The translations under genes were made by a program, and so were the position numbers. Source: an uncultured Methanobacterium sp. (GTDB taxonomy: Archaea > Methanobacteriota > Methanobacteria > Methanobacteriales > Methanobacteriaceae). Taken from it: 64,000 nucleotides of DNA. Position 1 is the stretch's first letter. The number at the start of each line of letters is the position of its first letter. Of this stretch, positions 13,293 through 28,491 are shown piece by piece. The stretch lies in the NCBI RefSeq assembly GCF_963665055.1, contig NZ_OY762015.1:2149501-2213500 (forward strand), written 5' to 3'. The notes under the pieces are model-generated. The model saw only the letters and a program-made list of their open reading frames with translations. It had not been told where the DNA came from and searched no databases.

Positions 13293-14219
13293 ATGATAGA
13301 TATGTACCAAAAAGCAGGCAAAATTGTAAAAGATGTTAGAGAGCTGGCAGTTAGTGAAGTTCACGAGGGAATGAAAGTACTGGACCTGACAAATCTCATT
13401 GAATCCGAAATCATAAAAAGAGGCGGTTTTCCAGCTTTTCCCTGCAACATATCCATCAATGAAGTTACTGCCCATTACACCTCACCACCAGGGGATGAAA
13501 CCATCCTGCAAGATGGCGATCTGGTAAAAATTGACCTGGGAGCCCATGTTGAGGGTTACATAGCAGATTCAGCCACTACTGTAATGATTGGTTCAGGAGA
13601 GGGCCCTTACCAATCCGGAGATAAAAGTTACACCCCCGAAAAACAGTTGGAGATGATTGATACTGTTAACCATGCGCTGGAAGTTGCTATCAGTAATATA
13701 AGGGCCGGTGCTGAGCTGGGTAAAATTGGTGGAGCAGTGGAGGAGTATGTAAAGTCACAGGGGTATCTGCCTGTAGTCAATCTCGCTGGTCATAGTATGG
13801 ATAGGTGGATACTGCACTCTAAATTATCTATACCTAATGTTAAGGAAAATGACCCTCATAAAATAGAGGAAGGTGATGTTCTGGCCATTGAACCCTTCGT
13901 AACTGATGGTATAGGAGTAGTAGGAGATATGAAAGATACTTTCATCTTCAGATTCCTGCGTGACAGGCCTTTACGCCTGGCTCCTGCTCGAAAATTACTT
14001 GAATTGATAAAAACAAAATACGGCACATTTTCCTTCGCTAAAAGATGGTTAAATGATGAACCCAGCATAAGACAGCTTAACCCCGCCATGAGACAACTGG
14101 TCTCTTCCCGGGCAATTTACCCTTACCATGTACTTCGTGAGAAAAGTGGTGCCAGGGTGGTCCAGGCTGAACATACTGTGATAGTGGAATCTGATGGTTG
14201 TAGGGTGATAACCCAATAA
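13293..14219 (+). CDS. map: Methionine aminopeptidase, type II, copy 2
   Basis: Tandem paralogue of the preceding gene, 308 residues, with the same metal ligands and catalytic histidine. By hand alignment 35 of 308 residues differ, most of them in the C-terminal half and the type II insert. DNA from 13440 to 13646 is identical to 12134-12340 in copy 1 (207 bases), far above the rest of the gene, which points to recent gene conversion. There is no in-frame ATG further upstream, so the start is fairly secure. The division of labour between the copies, if any, is unknown. Confidence 0.95.
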   Translation: MIDMYQKAGKIVKDVRELAVSEVHEGMKVLDLTNLIESEIIKRGGFPAFPCNISINEVTAHYTSPPGDETILQDGDLVKIDLGAHVEGYIADSATTVMIGSGEGPYQSGDKSYTPEKQLEMIDTVNHALEVAISNIRAGAELGKIGGAVEEYVKSQGYLPVVNLAGHSMDRWILHSKLSIPNVKENDPHKIEEGDVLAIEPFVTDGIGVVGDMKDTFIFRFLRDRPLRLAPARKLLELIKTKYGTFSFAKRWLNDEPSIRQLNPAMRQLVSSRAIYPYHVLREKSGARVVQAEHTVIVESDGCRVITQ

Positions 14220-14452
14220 AACAGAATATGACCAGTTAATATTTTGTTTAGTATTTAATATTTTCGTAAAAAGTTTAATGAAATAATTTACAAAGTAGTT
14301 AATAACAAAGTGAGTTGAATGTGATATATTATTAATCAAAAAATGAGATAACAATTAGGATTATTGATTTTTGATATGTTAATTCTTTTAAATATAAATT
14401 AATTCTTTTAAATGTTAAATTCAAAAAATAGAAAAAAATAGGGATATTATCC

Positions 14453-18220
<3,768 letters not shown>

Positions 18221-18670
18221 ATGATAGACTCCAAAATTCTGGTATCTGTGGTCATAGTATTGTTAATTGGTGTGGCTGCTGCGGGTTACCAGATATCCAC
18301 CCAAACTCCTGGATTATGGCAACCAGTAACATCAACCGGTGCGGATACAAGCCAACAATCAAGTTCAAGCGCTGGAACTGATTCTGGAAACCAGCAAAGT
18401 TCTGCATCCAGTGTTTCAACATCTTCCAGTCAGAAATCAACTGCATCAGGAAGTGATACTACCGTGAAGATATCCTCTTCAGAAGCTAAATCCATTGCTT
18501 CAAAATATATTTTACAGGATGGGGCTACTGCCGGAACTCCTAAACTGACTACTTACGGTAGCAGCAAAGCTTATTTAGTACCAATTATAATGAATGGTAA
18601 TCAAGTGGGAGAAATATACATTGATGCCCAAACTGGTAAAAACTTAGGCGGAGCTGGGGGTGTTTCGTAG
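18221..18670 (+). CDS. Secreted or anchored PepSY-like protein
   Basis: A 149-residue protein with an N-terminal hydrophobic segment (about 6-22) acting as signal or anchor, a Ser/Thr/Gln-rich linker (about 38-80) that would be extended and probably glycosylated, and a C-terminal domain (about 83-145) resembling PepSY: SSSEAKSIASKYI, then AYLVPIIMNGNQVGEIYIDAQTGK. PepSY domains often inhibit or modulate proteases outside the cell. The stop codon directly abuts the ATG of the PAC2 gene, so the two are co-translated. The family assignment is moderate. Confidence 0.65.
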   Translation: MIDSKILVSVVIVLLIGVAAAGYQISTQTPGLWQPVTSTGADTSQQSSSSAGTDSGNQQSSASSVSTSSSQKSTASGSDTTVKISSSEAKSIASKYILQDGATAGTPKLTTYGSSKAYLVPIIMNGNQVGEIYIDAQTGKNLGGAGGVS

Positions 18671-19390
18671 ATGGTAGAAATGGTGGAAACTGAAGTAGAA
18701 TGCTGTAAAATAATATCTAAAGATGTTGAAAATGCAACAGTTATTGAAGGGTCCCCTGAATTAGGGCTTATTGGCAACATAGTGGGATGGCTTCTGGTGG
18801 AAGAACTGAAAATGGAGGAAATTGGACACATTGAGTCCAAATACTTCCCCCCTCTAGCAGTTCTCTACAAAGGAGTAGCTATACACCCATTCAGGATTTA
18901 TGCTGCCGATAACTTGGTTCTATTCCTATCAGACTTCGTGGTTCCACCAACTGTTACCTACGATATGACCAATGTCATAGTTGAATGGATGAAACGAAAT
19001 AACAGTAAAAAACTCATCACACTGAATAGCATTGCAGTCCGGCAGAAAACCAACGGAGTTGCAGCTGCTGCTAATTCTCTTGAAGGGTTAAAACTGTTAG
19101 GAGACCTTGATCTTCCCATACTTCCATTTGGAAATATAAACGGACTATCTGGAACCCTGTTAACCCGTACCATGACCAGTGATATTCCAGCCTCATGTCT
19201 ATTTGCAGAGGTATTAAATCAGTATCCTGATCCCCGTGCAGCTGCCAGTGTAGTGGATGTTTTAAATAGGATGTTGAACATAGAGGTTAACTCCGAGCCA
19301 CTTTTGAAAGAAGCCGAAGAAATCGAGTCAAGACTTAAAGAGCTGGCTCAAGCGGTTCAGGGCGAAGGAGAATCACCTGCATACAGTTAA
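18671..19390 (+). CDS. PAC2 family protein (proteasome assembly chaperone-like)
   Basis: A 239-residue PAC2-family protein, seen in VIEGSPELGLIGNIVGWLLVEEL, SKYFPPLAVLYKGVAIHPFRIYA and the central LGLIGN/GLSGTLLTR pattern. Relatives PbaA/PbaB act in archaeal proteasome assembly or as chaperones. A C-terminal coiled helix (about 205-230) is typical. It immediately follows the PepSY-like gene, and a tRNA-Arg begins eight bases after its stop. A second, longer family member is encoded at 22246-23019. Confidence 0.8.
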   Translation: MVEMVETEVECCKIISKDVENATVIEGSPELGLIGNIVGWLLVEELKMEEIGHIESKYFPPLAVLYKGVAIHPFRIYAADNLVLFLSDFVVPPTVTYDMTNVIVEWMKRNNSKKLITLNSIAVRQKTNGVAAAANSLEGLKLLGDLDLPILPFGNINGLSGTLLTRTMTSDIPASCLFAEVLNQYPDPRAAASVVDVLNRMLNIEVNSEPLLKEAEEIESRLKELAQAVQGEGESPAYS

Positions 19391-19391
19391 A

Positions 19392-19476
<85 letters not shown>

Positions 19477-19597
19477 TTGTACCCCTTTTTAAATATAATA
19501 CCAAACAGGTAGGATATTGTAAAAGTACTTTAAAAATATAAAAATTATAGTAAAATAAAAAAATAATTAAATTGGATTTTGATTAATAATTTAACAT

Positions 19598-19678
<81 letters not shown>

Positions 19679-19692
19679 TTTATCCATTAAAA

Positions 19693-20190
19693 TTAATCAA
19701 TTCCACTTTCGTGCTTTCGTCTTTCCATTAAAACAACATCCCGCCAGATACCATTCATTTTTCCGATTTTTTCCCGAATACCTACAATTTTAAACCCACA
19801 TTTTGCATGTAACATAATGCTATTCTGATTTTCTGGAAAAATTCCAGCTTGTAAAGTCCACACCCCTTGGTCTTCAGATAATTCTATTAATTTTTTAAGA
19901 AGAGCTAAACCTACACCTCCACCACGATATTTCTCACTTACATAGACGCTAACTTCCATTACACCATTATATACTTTTCTCCGTGAGGTTGGAGACAGCG
20001 CAGCCCATCCTAAAATTTCATCAGTATTACGTGCCACAATAGCAAATTCAAGGGGATGGTTCAAAATCCAGGATTCCCATGATGGTACTGATTGCTCAAA
20101 AGTGGCATTACCAGTTTCAATGCCCTCTTGATAGATCAATGAAATCTGATCCCAGTCACTTCGGCACATGCGGTCAATTTTAAAATACAT
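19693..20190 (-). CDS. GNAT N-acetyltransferase (phosphinothricin acetyltransferase-like)
   Basis: A 165-residue acetyltransferase. The acetyl-CoA binding motif A is VYVSEKYRGGGVGLALLKKLIELSE (R-x-x-G-x-G), followed by LQAGIFPENQNSIMLHAKCGFKIVGIREKIGKMNGIW, the pattern of the PAT/MnaT subfamily that acetylates small amines such as phosphinothricin or methionine sulfone. Its native substrate here is unknown. It converges on the tRNA-Arg genes and is transcribed alone. Confidence 0.88.
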   Translation of the reverse strand: MYFKIDRMCRSDWDQISLIYQEGIETGNATFEQSVPSWESWILNHPLEFAIVARNTDEILGWAALSPTSRRKVYNGVMEVSVYVSEKYRGGGVGLALLKKLIELSEDQGVWTLQAGIFPENQNSIMLHAKCGFKIVGIREKIGKMNGIWRDVVLMERRKHESGID

Positions 20191-20501
20191 TGAAAAAAAA
20201 GTTGATTACAAGCCTACTTAAATTTTATTACATCAACTATTCTCTTTTCATCATGAAATGAATCAACTATAGGTAATTTAACTTCACAAATTGTAGATCC
20301 CATATGTATCCCCAAAGATTAGTATAATTTATGAAAATAATTTGTGATATAACACATTGAAAATTAAAATACGGCAATATATTGTAACAGTTAAAATACA
20401 GTATAATAAAACAGCAAGAAGCTTTTAAAAATTGTAAAACGAATAAAAAGGAAAAATAGTTAAAATTATCAAATAACAGTATGCAAACAAAAAAAATGTT
20501 T
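20191..20501. other. AT-rich gap, no gene seen
   Basis: About 310 bases of AT-rich sequence upstream of the acetyltransferase gene. TATA-like strings on the minus strand near 20220-20240 could be its promoter. I see no conserved RNA or coding signal. Confidence 0.3.
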
Positions 20502-20609
20502 TTATTCTGCAGGATTTCTGTTTAAAAATTGGGTCATCAAACATACGAAAATGAAACCACCAATAATTGTTCCAAAAATCACCCAAGAATATTCCATAGC
20601 AATACCCAT
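20502..20609 (-). CDS. Small membrane protein of 35 residues
   Basis: On the minus strand a 35-residue ORF begins MGIAMEYSWVIFGT and ends QFLNRNPAE. It has one transmembrane helix (about 8-26, with a glycine-rich IIGGF centre) and a short polar tail. A strong ribosome binding site, GAGGTG at the complement of 20617-20622, lies seven bases before the ATG, which is the main support because such a site is not expected by chance in AT-rich intergenic DNA. It is flanked by about 310 non-coding bases on each side. The function is unknown. Confidence 0.6.
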   Translation of the reverse strand: MGIAMEYSWVIFGTIIGGFIFVCLMTQFLNRNPAE

Positions 20610-20924
20610 TATAATACACCTCAATTTCTTTTTTAACTTTCAACAGTTACTTTTGCTAACAGCTAAGTTATGCATCAATTTAATAAAAATTGGTTCATCA
20701 AATTTAACACTACATATCTTAGACTTGGATTAATCATCAGATTATAAAAACTTTTTCCATGACTTATTTATTCCCATGATTTTATTGAGATTGGGATTAT
20801 TACTTTTATGTATTTGAACTTTAAGCATTTCATATTAAATACATTCTGCTAAAAAATGAAATAACAAAGCTCATCATTTTCCAAAAAAGGCTAAAGAGTG
20901 AAAATAACAACAGAAAATTAAAAT
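20610..20924. other. Gap between endonuclease Q gene and the small ORF
   Basis: No further gene is visible. A TATA-like TTTTTATAAT on the minus strand is centred near 20747. The string AAAAATTGG[GT]TCATCAAA at 20685-20702 recurs inside the small ORF at 20524-20541; I cannot assign meaning to this. Confidence 0.3.
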
Positions 20925-22163
20925 CTACAAAAAAGAGTCCAACGTGGACTTTGTGGAACTTTCTTCATTGAAAACTAATTCCCCGTATTTTCCACCACCA
21001 CCTACTTTTATTTGCAGTGTTTTATCTCGGAATGCCTGTATCCTACGGGCCAGTTCTGGATCGATTTCCACCAGTGCTTCCAGGGGAGCATCTATCAGTA
21101 CCGAGATTTCATCACCGAATTTTAAAATGAGTTGCTGCCATATCTTTTGCACGAACTTGGTGGTGACTCCTTTACTGTAGGTGAGGCTTATGATCTCTGC
21201 CAGGGGCATGATGTGGATATATGGAGGCCGGTGTGGGGGGTGATGTGGTTCCTTCCAGGTTGCCAGTTCTTCCACCCGGTAGTCCACCCCTTTTTTTATG
21301 GTGCCACCACATGGACATTTCATGTTCATTTTGATAGCTTCTTCAGGATGGAACTGCTGGTAACATTTGGTACAGGCAGTGTGATGATACTTACCCAGTC
21401 TCGGGTCAAACCCATAGTTTGCAGTGATATTCTTATCAGCAATGGCACTAGCCAGGGCAGGGAAGCTCAGATCTTTAACGTCAATTTCATTAAACTCACG
21501 TCCCAAACGATGGGGCCATGGAGAATGAGCATCTGAATTGGTGAGGAAAGGTATATCCTGCAATTCTTCAATACGATCTGCCATATCCGTGTCTGCAGAG
21601 AGTCCAAGCTCCACAAAATCAGGTATTTCACTGTAACAGTCCATTATGCTATCATATTCTTTGTATATGCTGGTCCATGGTGTGAATGCATGGGATGGCC
21701 CCATTATACAACCATTTTCAAGGGCTAATTCCTGTATTTCAGCACCGTTCATACGTACCCGAGGCCTGCCATCAGAATCAAGGTTTCCTTTAAGTTTTTT
21801 CCGCATCTGGTATGCTGCTTCAAAGGAGGGGATTAATATTAGATGGTGAACTCTTTTAGAATCTTCCACTTCTGAGGTTAGAATTAGTTTGGTGTCTGGA
21901 TTTTTTGAAATGCCATCGGGAATTTCTTCCTGAAGAAATTCATTGTGCATTTTCTTGCTTTCGTTGATCCTGAAAATTCCTTCAGCAGATTCTTCAGTAG
22001 CTTCTTCTATCATGTTAAGCCAGCCCTGATGAAATGCATCACCAGTTGCAACAAGATGTAATCCTTTAAGACTTCCTTGAGAAGATAACAACGCAGGAGT
22101 CATATTTTTAGATGTGGCCATGGAGTAACGGCCGTGAATATGCAGATCAGCCCTTATGATCAT
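20925..22163 (-). CDS. Endonuclease Q (PHP-domain DNA repair endonuclease)
   Basis: EndoQ nicks DNA 5' of deaminated bases and abasic sites. The 412-residue protein starts IIRADLHIHGRYSMATSKNM, the PHP metal site, with GDAFH, SEVEDSKRVHHL, MGPSHAFTPW and NSDAHSPWPHRLG further on. A zinc finger follows (about 265-290; CTKCYQQF and CPCGG), then a helical C-terminal part with ILKFGDEISVLIDAP. The extreme C-terminus, STKSTLDSFL, resembles a PCNA-interacting (PIP) motif; PCNA is encoded 3.5 kb away on the same strand. Length is close to that of other EndoQ proteins. An AGGGTG precedes the ATG. Confidence 0.88.
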   Translation of the reverse strand: MIIRADLHIHGRYSMATSKNMTPALLSSQGSLKGLHLVATGDAFHQGWLNMIEEATEESAEGIFRINESKKMHNEFLQEEIPDGISKNPDTKLILTSEVEDSKRVHHLILIPSFEAAYQMRKKLKGNLDSDGRPRVRMNGAEIQELALENGCIMGPSHAFTPWTSIYKEYDSIMDCYSEIPDFVELGLSADTDMADRIEELQDIPFLTNSDAHSPWPHRLGREFNEIDVKDLSFPALASAIADKNITANYGFDPRLGKYHHTACTKCYQQFHPEEAIKMNMKCPCGGTIKKGVDYRVEELATWKEPHHPPHRPPYIHIMPLAEIISLTYSKGVTTKFVQKIWQQLILKFGDEISVLIDAPLEALVEIDPELARRIQAFRDKTLQIKVGGGGKYGELVFNEESSTKSTLDSFL

Positions 22164-22245
22164 GTTTTTACACCCTTTATTAATAAAAAATTTTAAAAAT
22201 TATGTAAAAAATGAATAAAATAAAAAAATAAAGTAATTGAAATGA

Positions 22246-23019
22246 TTAACCTATATATCGCAGGTCTTCTTCTCCCGGCGCGATGTTCATCCGCTCAGCC
22301 ATTTCCCGTTCCATCTGCTGAGCTTTACTGATCATCTTTCGGGTTTCTTCAGCACGTTCTTCCAGTTTAGCCACATCTACTTCGATTTTAAGTATTTCAA
22401 GTAGAACAGTGAGCACTGCTTTGGATGCATCGGCATCAATGAAGTATCCTGGTGTTTCACCCATTAAACAGGCACCATTCATACCCCTGGAAATTCCTAA
22501 GCCCAGAATAAGACCAGATGCACCAATTATTCCACCGTCAGCTGATCTTAGGGTTACTTCATGCTCTTTGAGCATTTCAGCAAGTTCTTTGTTGGTGGCT
22601 GCTCCGAAAACCTTTGGTTTTTCCACGGGTTGGCCTGTTCCCAGACCACCAAGGGTGTATATTTCTTTAACACCATATTTTTCAACGAAATCTAATATAT
22701 ATCCACAGATTTCGTATTGACCTTCTGGACTGAGTCCCTGAGTGTTCCCTCCCAGGAAAATGAAATCTCTCTCATTTTCTCCCTGGCTTTTCAGGTAATA
22801 AAACTCATTTTTCATGGGTTCTATAAGTCCATCTTCATCTACAAAGACCTGTGGGGGGAATGAAGGTGAGTAAAGTTCTGCAAATTTTTCGGCCCCTAGT
22901 TCGTGTATGATGTGCTCTGCAACCAGTTTGCCCACGTGACCTATACCTGGTAGGGCTTCAATAAATATGGGATCATTGAGATCCACTTCTTTAATCATTT
23001 TTATGAAGGTTTCATTCAT
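22246..23019 (-). CDS. PAC2 family protein, proteasome assembly chaperone (PbaB-like)
   Basis: A 257-residue PAC2 protein, with FIEALPGIGHVGKLVAEHIIHELGAEKFAELYSPSFPPQVFV at the N-terminus and LGGLGTGQ, SADGGIIGASGLILGLG and LMGETPGYFIDADAS later. A C-terminal coiled coil (about 205-240) ends in EEDLRYIG. PbaB-type chaperones dock on the proteasome through a terminal hydrophobic-Tyr-X motif; here Tyr is third from the end, so the match is imperfect. The gene follows nop10 in the L44e-S27e-aIF2-alpha-Nop10 group, a gene order common in euryarchaea. Confidence 0.88.
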   Translation of the reverse strand: MNETFIKMIKEVDLNDPIFIEALPGIGHVGKLVAEHIIHELGAEKFAELYSPSFPPQVFVDEDGLIEPMKNEFYYLKSQGENERDFIFLGGNTQGLSPEGQYEICGYILDFVEKYGVKEIYTLGGLGTGQPVEKPKVFGAATNKELAEMLKEHEVTLRSADGGIIGASGLILGLGISRGMNGACLMGETPGYFIDADASKAVLTVLLEILKIEVDVAKLEERAEETRKMISKAQQMEREMAERMNIAPGEEDLRYIG

Positions 23020-23143
23020 CTAAAACACTCCTACATGACTAATAAAGGATTATTATGAATATTCCCCTTAATCAATAAGTTGGAATTATGAGGATTAATG
23101 AAATTCATCCTGAGGAAATTCATCCTGAGTGTGCGCATGTTTT

Positions 23144-23314
23144 TTAAGAGGATTCACTGAGTTGTTTCTTGAGTATTCTTCGGTATTTACCGTATTTATC
23201 CTCAGGAGAATAGCGTGGAGGGTATATTACTTCAATTTTTCCTCCACAGTGCGGGCAGTGGTCTTTAAGGGTGTATTCCTTGCAGGAACTGCACCGCCTC
23301 ATTTTCATCTTCAT
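23144..23314 (-). CDS. nop10: Nop10, H/ACA RNP protein
   Basis: A 56-residue protein of the archaeal H/ACA pseudouridylation complex. It reads MRRCSSCKEYTLKDHCPHCGG (one zinc ribbon with CxxC and CxxC), then PPRYSPEDKYGKYRRILKK, the conserved arm that contacts Cbf5. The ATG at 23314 overlaps the aIF2-alpha stop in an ATGA arrangement; in-frame ATGs at 23308 and 23302 are also possible. It is too short for many ORF callers but is unmistakable. Confidence 0.95.
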   Translation of the reverse strand: MKMKMRRCSSCKEYTLKDHCPHCGGKIEVIYPPRYSPEDKYGKYRRILKKQLSESS

Positions 23315-24090
23315 TCTAATTCCCGGTGGAACTCACCTGTGCCACCAGCTTCTAAAACAGTTGCAATGGCTTCATCCGCTGCAGATTTAAGAAGGGTTTC
23401 GGCAGTGATATAATCCGATGATTTAACCAGCAAACGATAACGTGGTGCGCCAACACATTGTACGGCTATGTTATCTTTATTGATTGATGTGAGGGCGTTG
23501 CGTATTATATCCACACCATCAGGAGCGTAAGAAGTTAAATCAACGTATCCGGTGATCTGTACTTCTGGAGGGGAGATGTTCTTCTGGGCTACCTTAGTTA
23601 TGGCATTAGCCCATATTTCATCCATTCCTCTTTCTATGAGAGAATCTGCTCCTTCTTCAGCAGATATTTCAAAGGCACCATAGAGATCTCCAAATTCTTC
23701 CATCATTGCATAGCCTACTTCCTCGTAAGCTGCATCGAGATCCTTGTCTATACTTTTTGCTGCAAATTCCAGGAGTTTCTCTGCTTTTTGTTCAATTTTC
23801 CACTGTTGGATCTTACGGGTTCTTTGATCTTCCCTGATCCGTTTCATAGAAACATCAACATGGCCCTTTTTAGGGTTAACACGGAGTACTCGGGCAACAA
23901 TCTTCTGATTTTCCCGTACGTGGTCCCGAATGTTCTTAACCCATCCGGCAGATACCTCGGAGATGTGTATGAAAGCTTCTTCTCCAGGGTATTCTTCCAG
24001 TTTGGCAAATGCGCCATAATTAAGGACCTTATGCACGGTGGCCACGATTAAATCACCTTCTTGTGGCCACTTATGCTTCATTCTTACCAT
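23311..24090 (-). CDS. eif2a: Translation initiation factor aIF2, alpha subunit
   Basis: The alpha subunit of the heterotrimer that brings initiator tRNA to the ribosome. An N-terminal S1 domain (about 8-85; GDLIVATVHKVLNYGAFAKLEEY, EAFIHISEVSAGWVKNIRDHV) is followed by a helical domain and a C-terminal alpha/beta domain (about 175-255) that binds the gamma subunit. Length of 259 residues is standard. It lies between the S27e and nop10 genes, eight bases after S27e and overlapping nop10 by four bases. Confidence 0.97.
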   Translation of the reverse strand: MVRMKHKWPQEGDLIVATVHKVLNYGAFAKLEEYPGEEAFIHISEVSAGWVKNIRDHVRENQKIVARVLRVNPKKGHVDVSMKRIREDQRTRKIQQWKIEQKAEKLLEFAAKSIDKDLDAAYEEVGYAMMEEFGDLYGAFEISAEEGADSLIERGMDEIWANAITKVAQKNISPPEVQITGYVDLTSYAPDGVDIIRNALTSINKDNIAVQCVGAPRYRLLVKSSDYITAETLLKSAADEAIATVLEAGGTGEFHRELE

Positions 24091-24098
24091 TAAAACAC

Positions 24099-24275
<177 letters not shown>

Positions 24276-24283
24276 TTTTTCAC

Positions 24284-24567
<284 letters not shown>

Positions 24568-24632
24568 AATCACCTCGTTGGCTGTAAAAATAAGTCATCT
24601 GACCTGTAAAATTGATTAATGGTCCTCGGACT

Positions 24633-24643
24633 ATTATAAAAAG
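24633..24643 (-). promoter_or_regulatory. TATA box of the L44e operon
   Basis: On the minus strand CTTTTTATAAT (complement of 24633-24643) sits about 70 bases before the L44e ATG, which would give a leader of some 40 bases. It separates the ribosomal/translation operon from the GINS51-PCNA group upstream. Confidence 0.5.
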
Positions 24644-24659
24644 CCTGACTCTATATCTC

Positions 24660-26430
<1,771 letters not shown>

Positions 26431-26433
26431 TAA

Positions 26434-27300
26434 TTACTTTTTATCCTTCTCCTCTATATTACCCTTTTGTTTTCCTTTCTCATCATTGGTGTTTTCCTTA
26501 GAATTAACTTTCTGATTTTCTTTATTATCCTTCAACTCCCCAGAATTCTGGTCTTCAGCTACTTCCAGTTCACTGTGTATGTTTTTTAGAAAACTTACTT
26601 CTAAAATTCTGCGGGCAAAAATACTTGCAATGATCAGCACTCCCACCAATACTAAAAAAGCAGAAATAACTGCTCTTTCACCGGATACTACATTATCCGC
26701 AACCCTTACTGGGGAGCCCAATAAATATAATATTCCCCCAACGATAAAAAGTGCACCAATTATTCCCCCAATGATTTTTACGACTTGTTCCTTATTGGAT
26801 TGGAGCTTCCTGTAAAAGTCAAATTTCATGAGTTCCTGACTTAAATGGAAATCATGTGAATCGGATGAACTTTTGTTATCTTTTTCAGTATTATCCTGAG
26901 ATTTTTCTTCAGAACCTTTAGCAGGAGTATTGGGTGAGGATGAAGAAGATTTAGATGAATCAATATCCCCATTAGTCAAAAAATCTCTGAAACGTCTCTT
27001 GGGTTTTTTATCCGTTAATTTATCCTCATTCTTACCAGTTGCACCATTATCAGGCTTAAAGATTGATTTATCTTCAACCCTATCGGTTGAACCATCTTCA
27101 GACTTACTAATTGATTTATCTTCAACCTTATCAGTTGAACTATTTAGAGGTTCGTTTTTAGAGTCTTTGGATTCATTAAATTTCCTGGATTCATTCGATC
27201 CATCCTGCGCAGAGGATACTTGAGATGTTTTAGATTCATCAATTTCAGAGATTGGCTGATTTTGACTTCCCTTTTTGGGTTCTTCTTCCAATTTAAACAT
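26434..27300 (-). CDS. Unknown membrane protein with acidic repeat-bearing N-terminus
   Basis: I recognise no family. The protein (about 288 residues from the ATG at 27300) has a long polar, low-complexity region (1-165) with Ser, Asp, Glu and Lys, including a repeat of 16 residues (STDKVEDKSISKSEDG, STDRVEDKSIFKPDNG, then a diverged third) encoded by a 48-bp DNA repeat near 27061-27156. Two transmembrane helices follow (about 175-200 and 213-240), then a highly charged Lys/Glu/Asn tail. Starting at an upstream in-frame ATG (27348) would overlap the tfs gene, so the later start is preferred. It sits between tfs and pcn. Confidence 0.65.
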   Translation of the reverse strand: MFKLEEEPKKGSQNQPISEIDESKTSQVSSAQDGSNESRKFNESKDSKNEPLNSSTDKVEDKSISKSEDGSTDRVEDKSIFKPDNGATGKNEDKLTDKKPKRRFRDFLTNGDIDSSKSSSSSPNTPAKGSEEKSQDNTEKDNKSSSDSHDFHLSQELMKFDFYRKLQSNKEQVVKIIGGIIGALFIVGGILYLLGSPVRVADNVVSGERAVISAFLVLVGVLIIASIFARRILEVSFLKNIHSELEVAEDQNSGELKDNKENQKVNSKENTNDEKGKQKGNIEEKDKK

Positions 27301-27317
27301 CTCCAACCTAATTAAGT

Positions 27318-27632
<315 letters not shown>

Positions 27633-27888
27633 TTAAATCCTCCTAATAAGATTTAACATATTATACTATTTGAATGATTTAATATTTTTGAATTGGTTTG
27701 ATATTTGAATTAGTTTGGATCTGCATATGCTATTTTATAACAGATTAATTCATAGCAGATTTTAGTATGATTTCCAGTTAATAATAATTTAGTAATTATA
27801 ATGATTTACTCTTGATATTGTTATAATGATTTCTTTATAGATACTTAAACAGATTGACCAGCATTCCATTATTTTAATTATTTTCTAA

Positions 27889-28368
27889 TTATTGTTTTAC
27901 CAAATTAGGATATTTTTTTAAAGCATCCTCTAAGATTTTATGATGATCAAAGGCCAAATCCATCATTATTGCCTCATCAGCCGTAAAACAGGAGACTTCA
28001 GCAGCATCTGTATCCGCCATAAGTTCACCCCCATTCATATTCGCTAGAAAACACACCGTAATCATGTGCCCACGGGGATCTCTTTCAGGATCTGAATAAA
28101 CTCCCAATAACTCCTGAATTTCAATTATTGCCCCAGTTTCCTCATTAACTTCCCTTATAACTGCATCTTCAACGGTTTCCCCATATTCGACAAATCCACC
28201 TGGAAATGCCCATGCACCTTTATAAGGAGGGTTTTTACGCCTTATGAATATTATTTTCCCATCAAAAGTGGTTATTACTGCATCAACAGTTAATAAAGGA
28301 TGTTTAAAGCTTGTAATAATGCACACGCTCCTTTTTTTAATGGAAACTATCAGCGGCAAGCATTCCAA
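27889..28368 (-). CDS. Nudix hydrolase, ADP-ribose pyrophosphatase-like
   Basis: The Nudix box is complete: GGFVEYGETVEDAVIREVNEE then TGA (G-x5-E-x7-R-E-x2-E-E-x-G). Flanking features (NPPYKGAWAFPGGF, SDPERDPRGHMITVCF) match the archaeal ADP-ribose pyrophosphatase group, which would recycle ADP-ribose to AMP and ribose phosphate. The start is unsure: the first codon used here is a TTG, and an AAAGGAG site sits just before an in-frame GTG 15 codons later, too close for a normal start. The gene stands alone. Confidence 0.85.
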   Translation of the reverse strand: MECLPLIVSIKKRSVCIITSFKHPLLTVDAVITTFDGKIIFIRRKNPPYKGAWAFPGGFVEYGETVEDAVIREVNEETGAIIEIQELLGVYSDPERDPRGHMITVCFLANMNGGELMADTDAAEVSCFTADEAIMMDLAFDHHKILEDALKKYPNLVKQ

Positions 28369-28491
28369 AGCAGATTATAATGGGAACCCCAGTTAAAAGG
28401 GTTACTTATTCCATCTTCATGTAGAAAAAGCATGTCTTTGATGCCCTCCCCCAAATCATCTGATAGAATACTCAAATTTTACCGGATAGTC

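Noticed and set aside
20425..20733. Longer ORFs of 72 and 60 codons on either strand
   Set aside because: Neither has a ribosome binding site or sensible composition, and both overlap the better supported 35-residue ORF.
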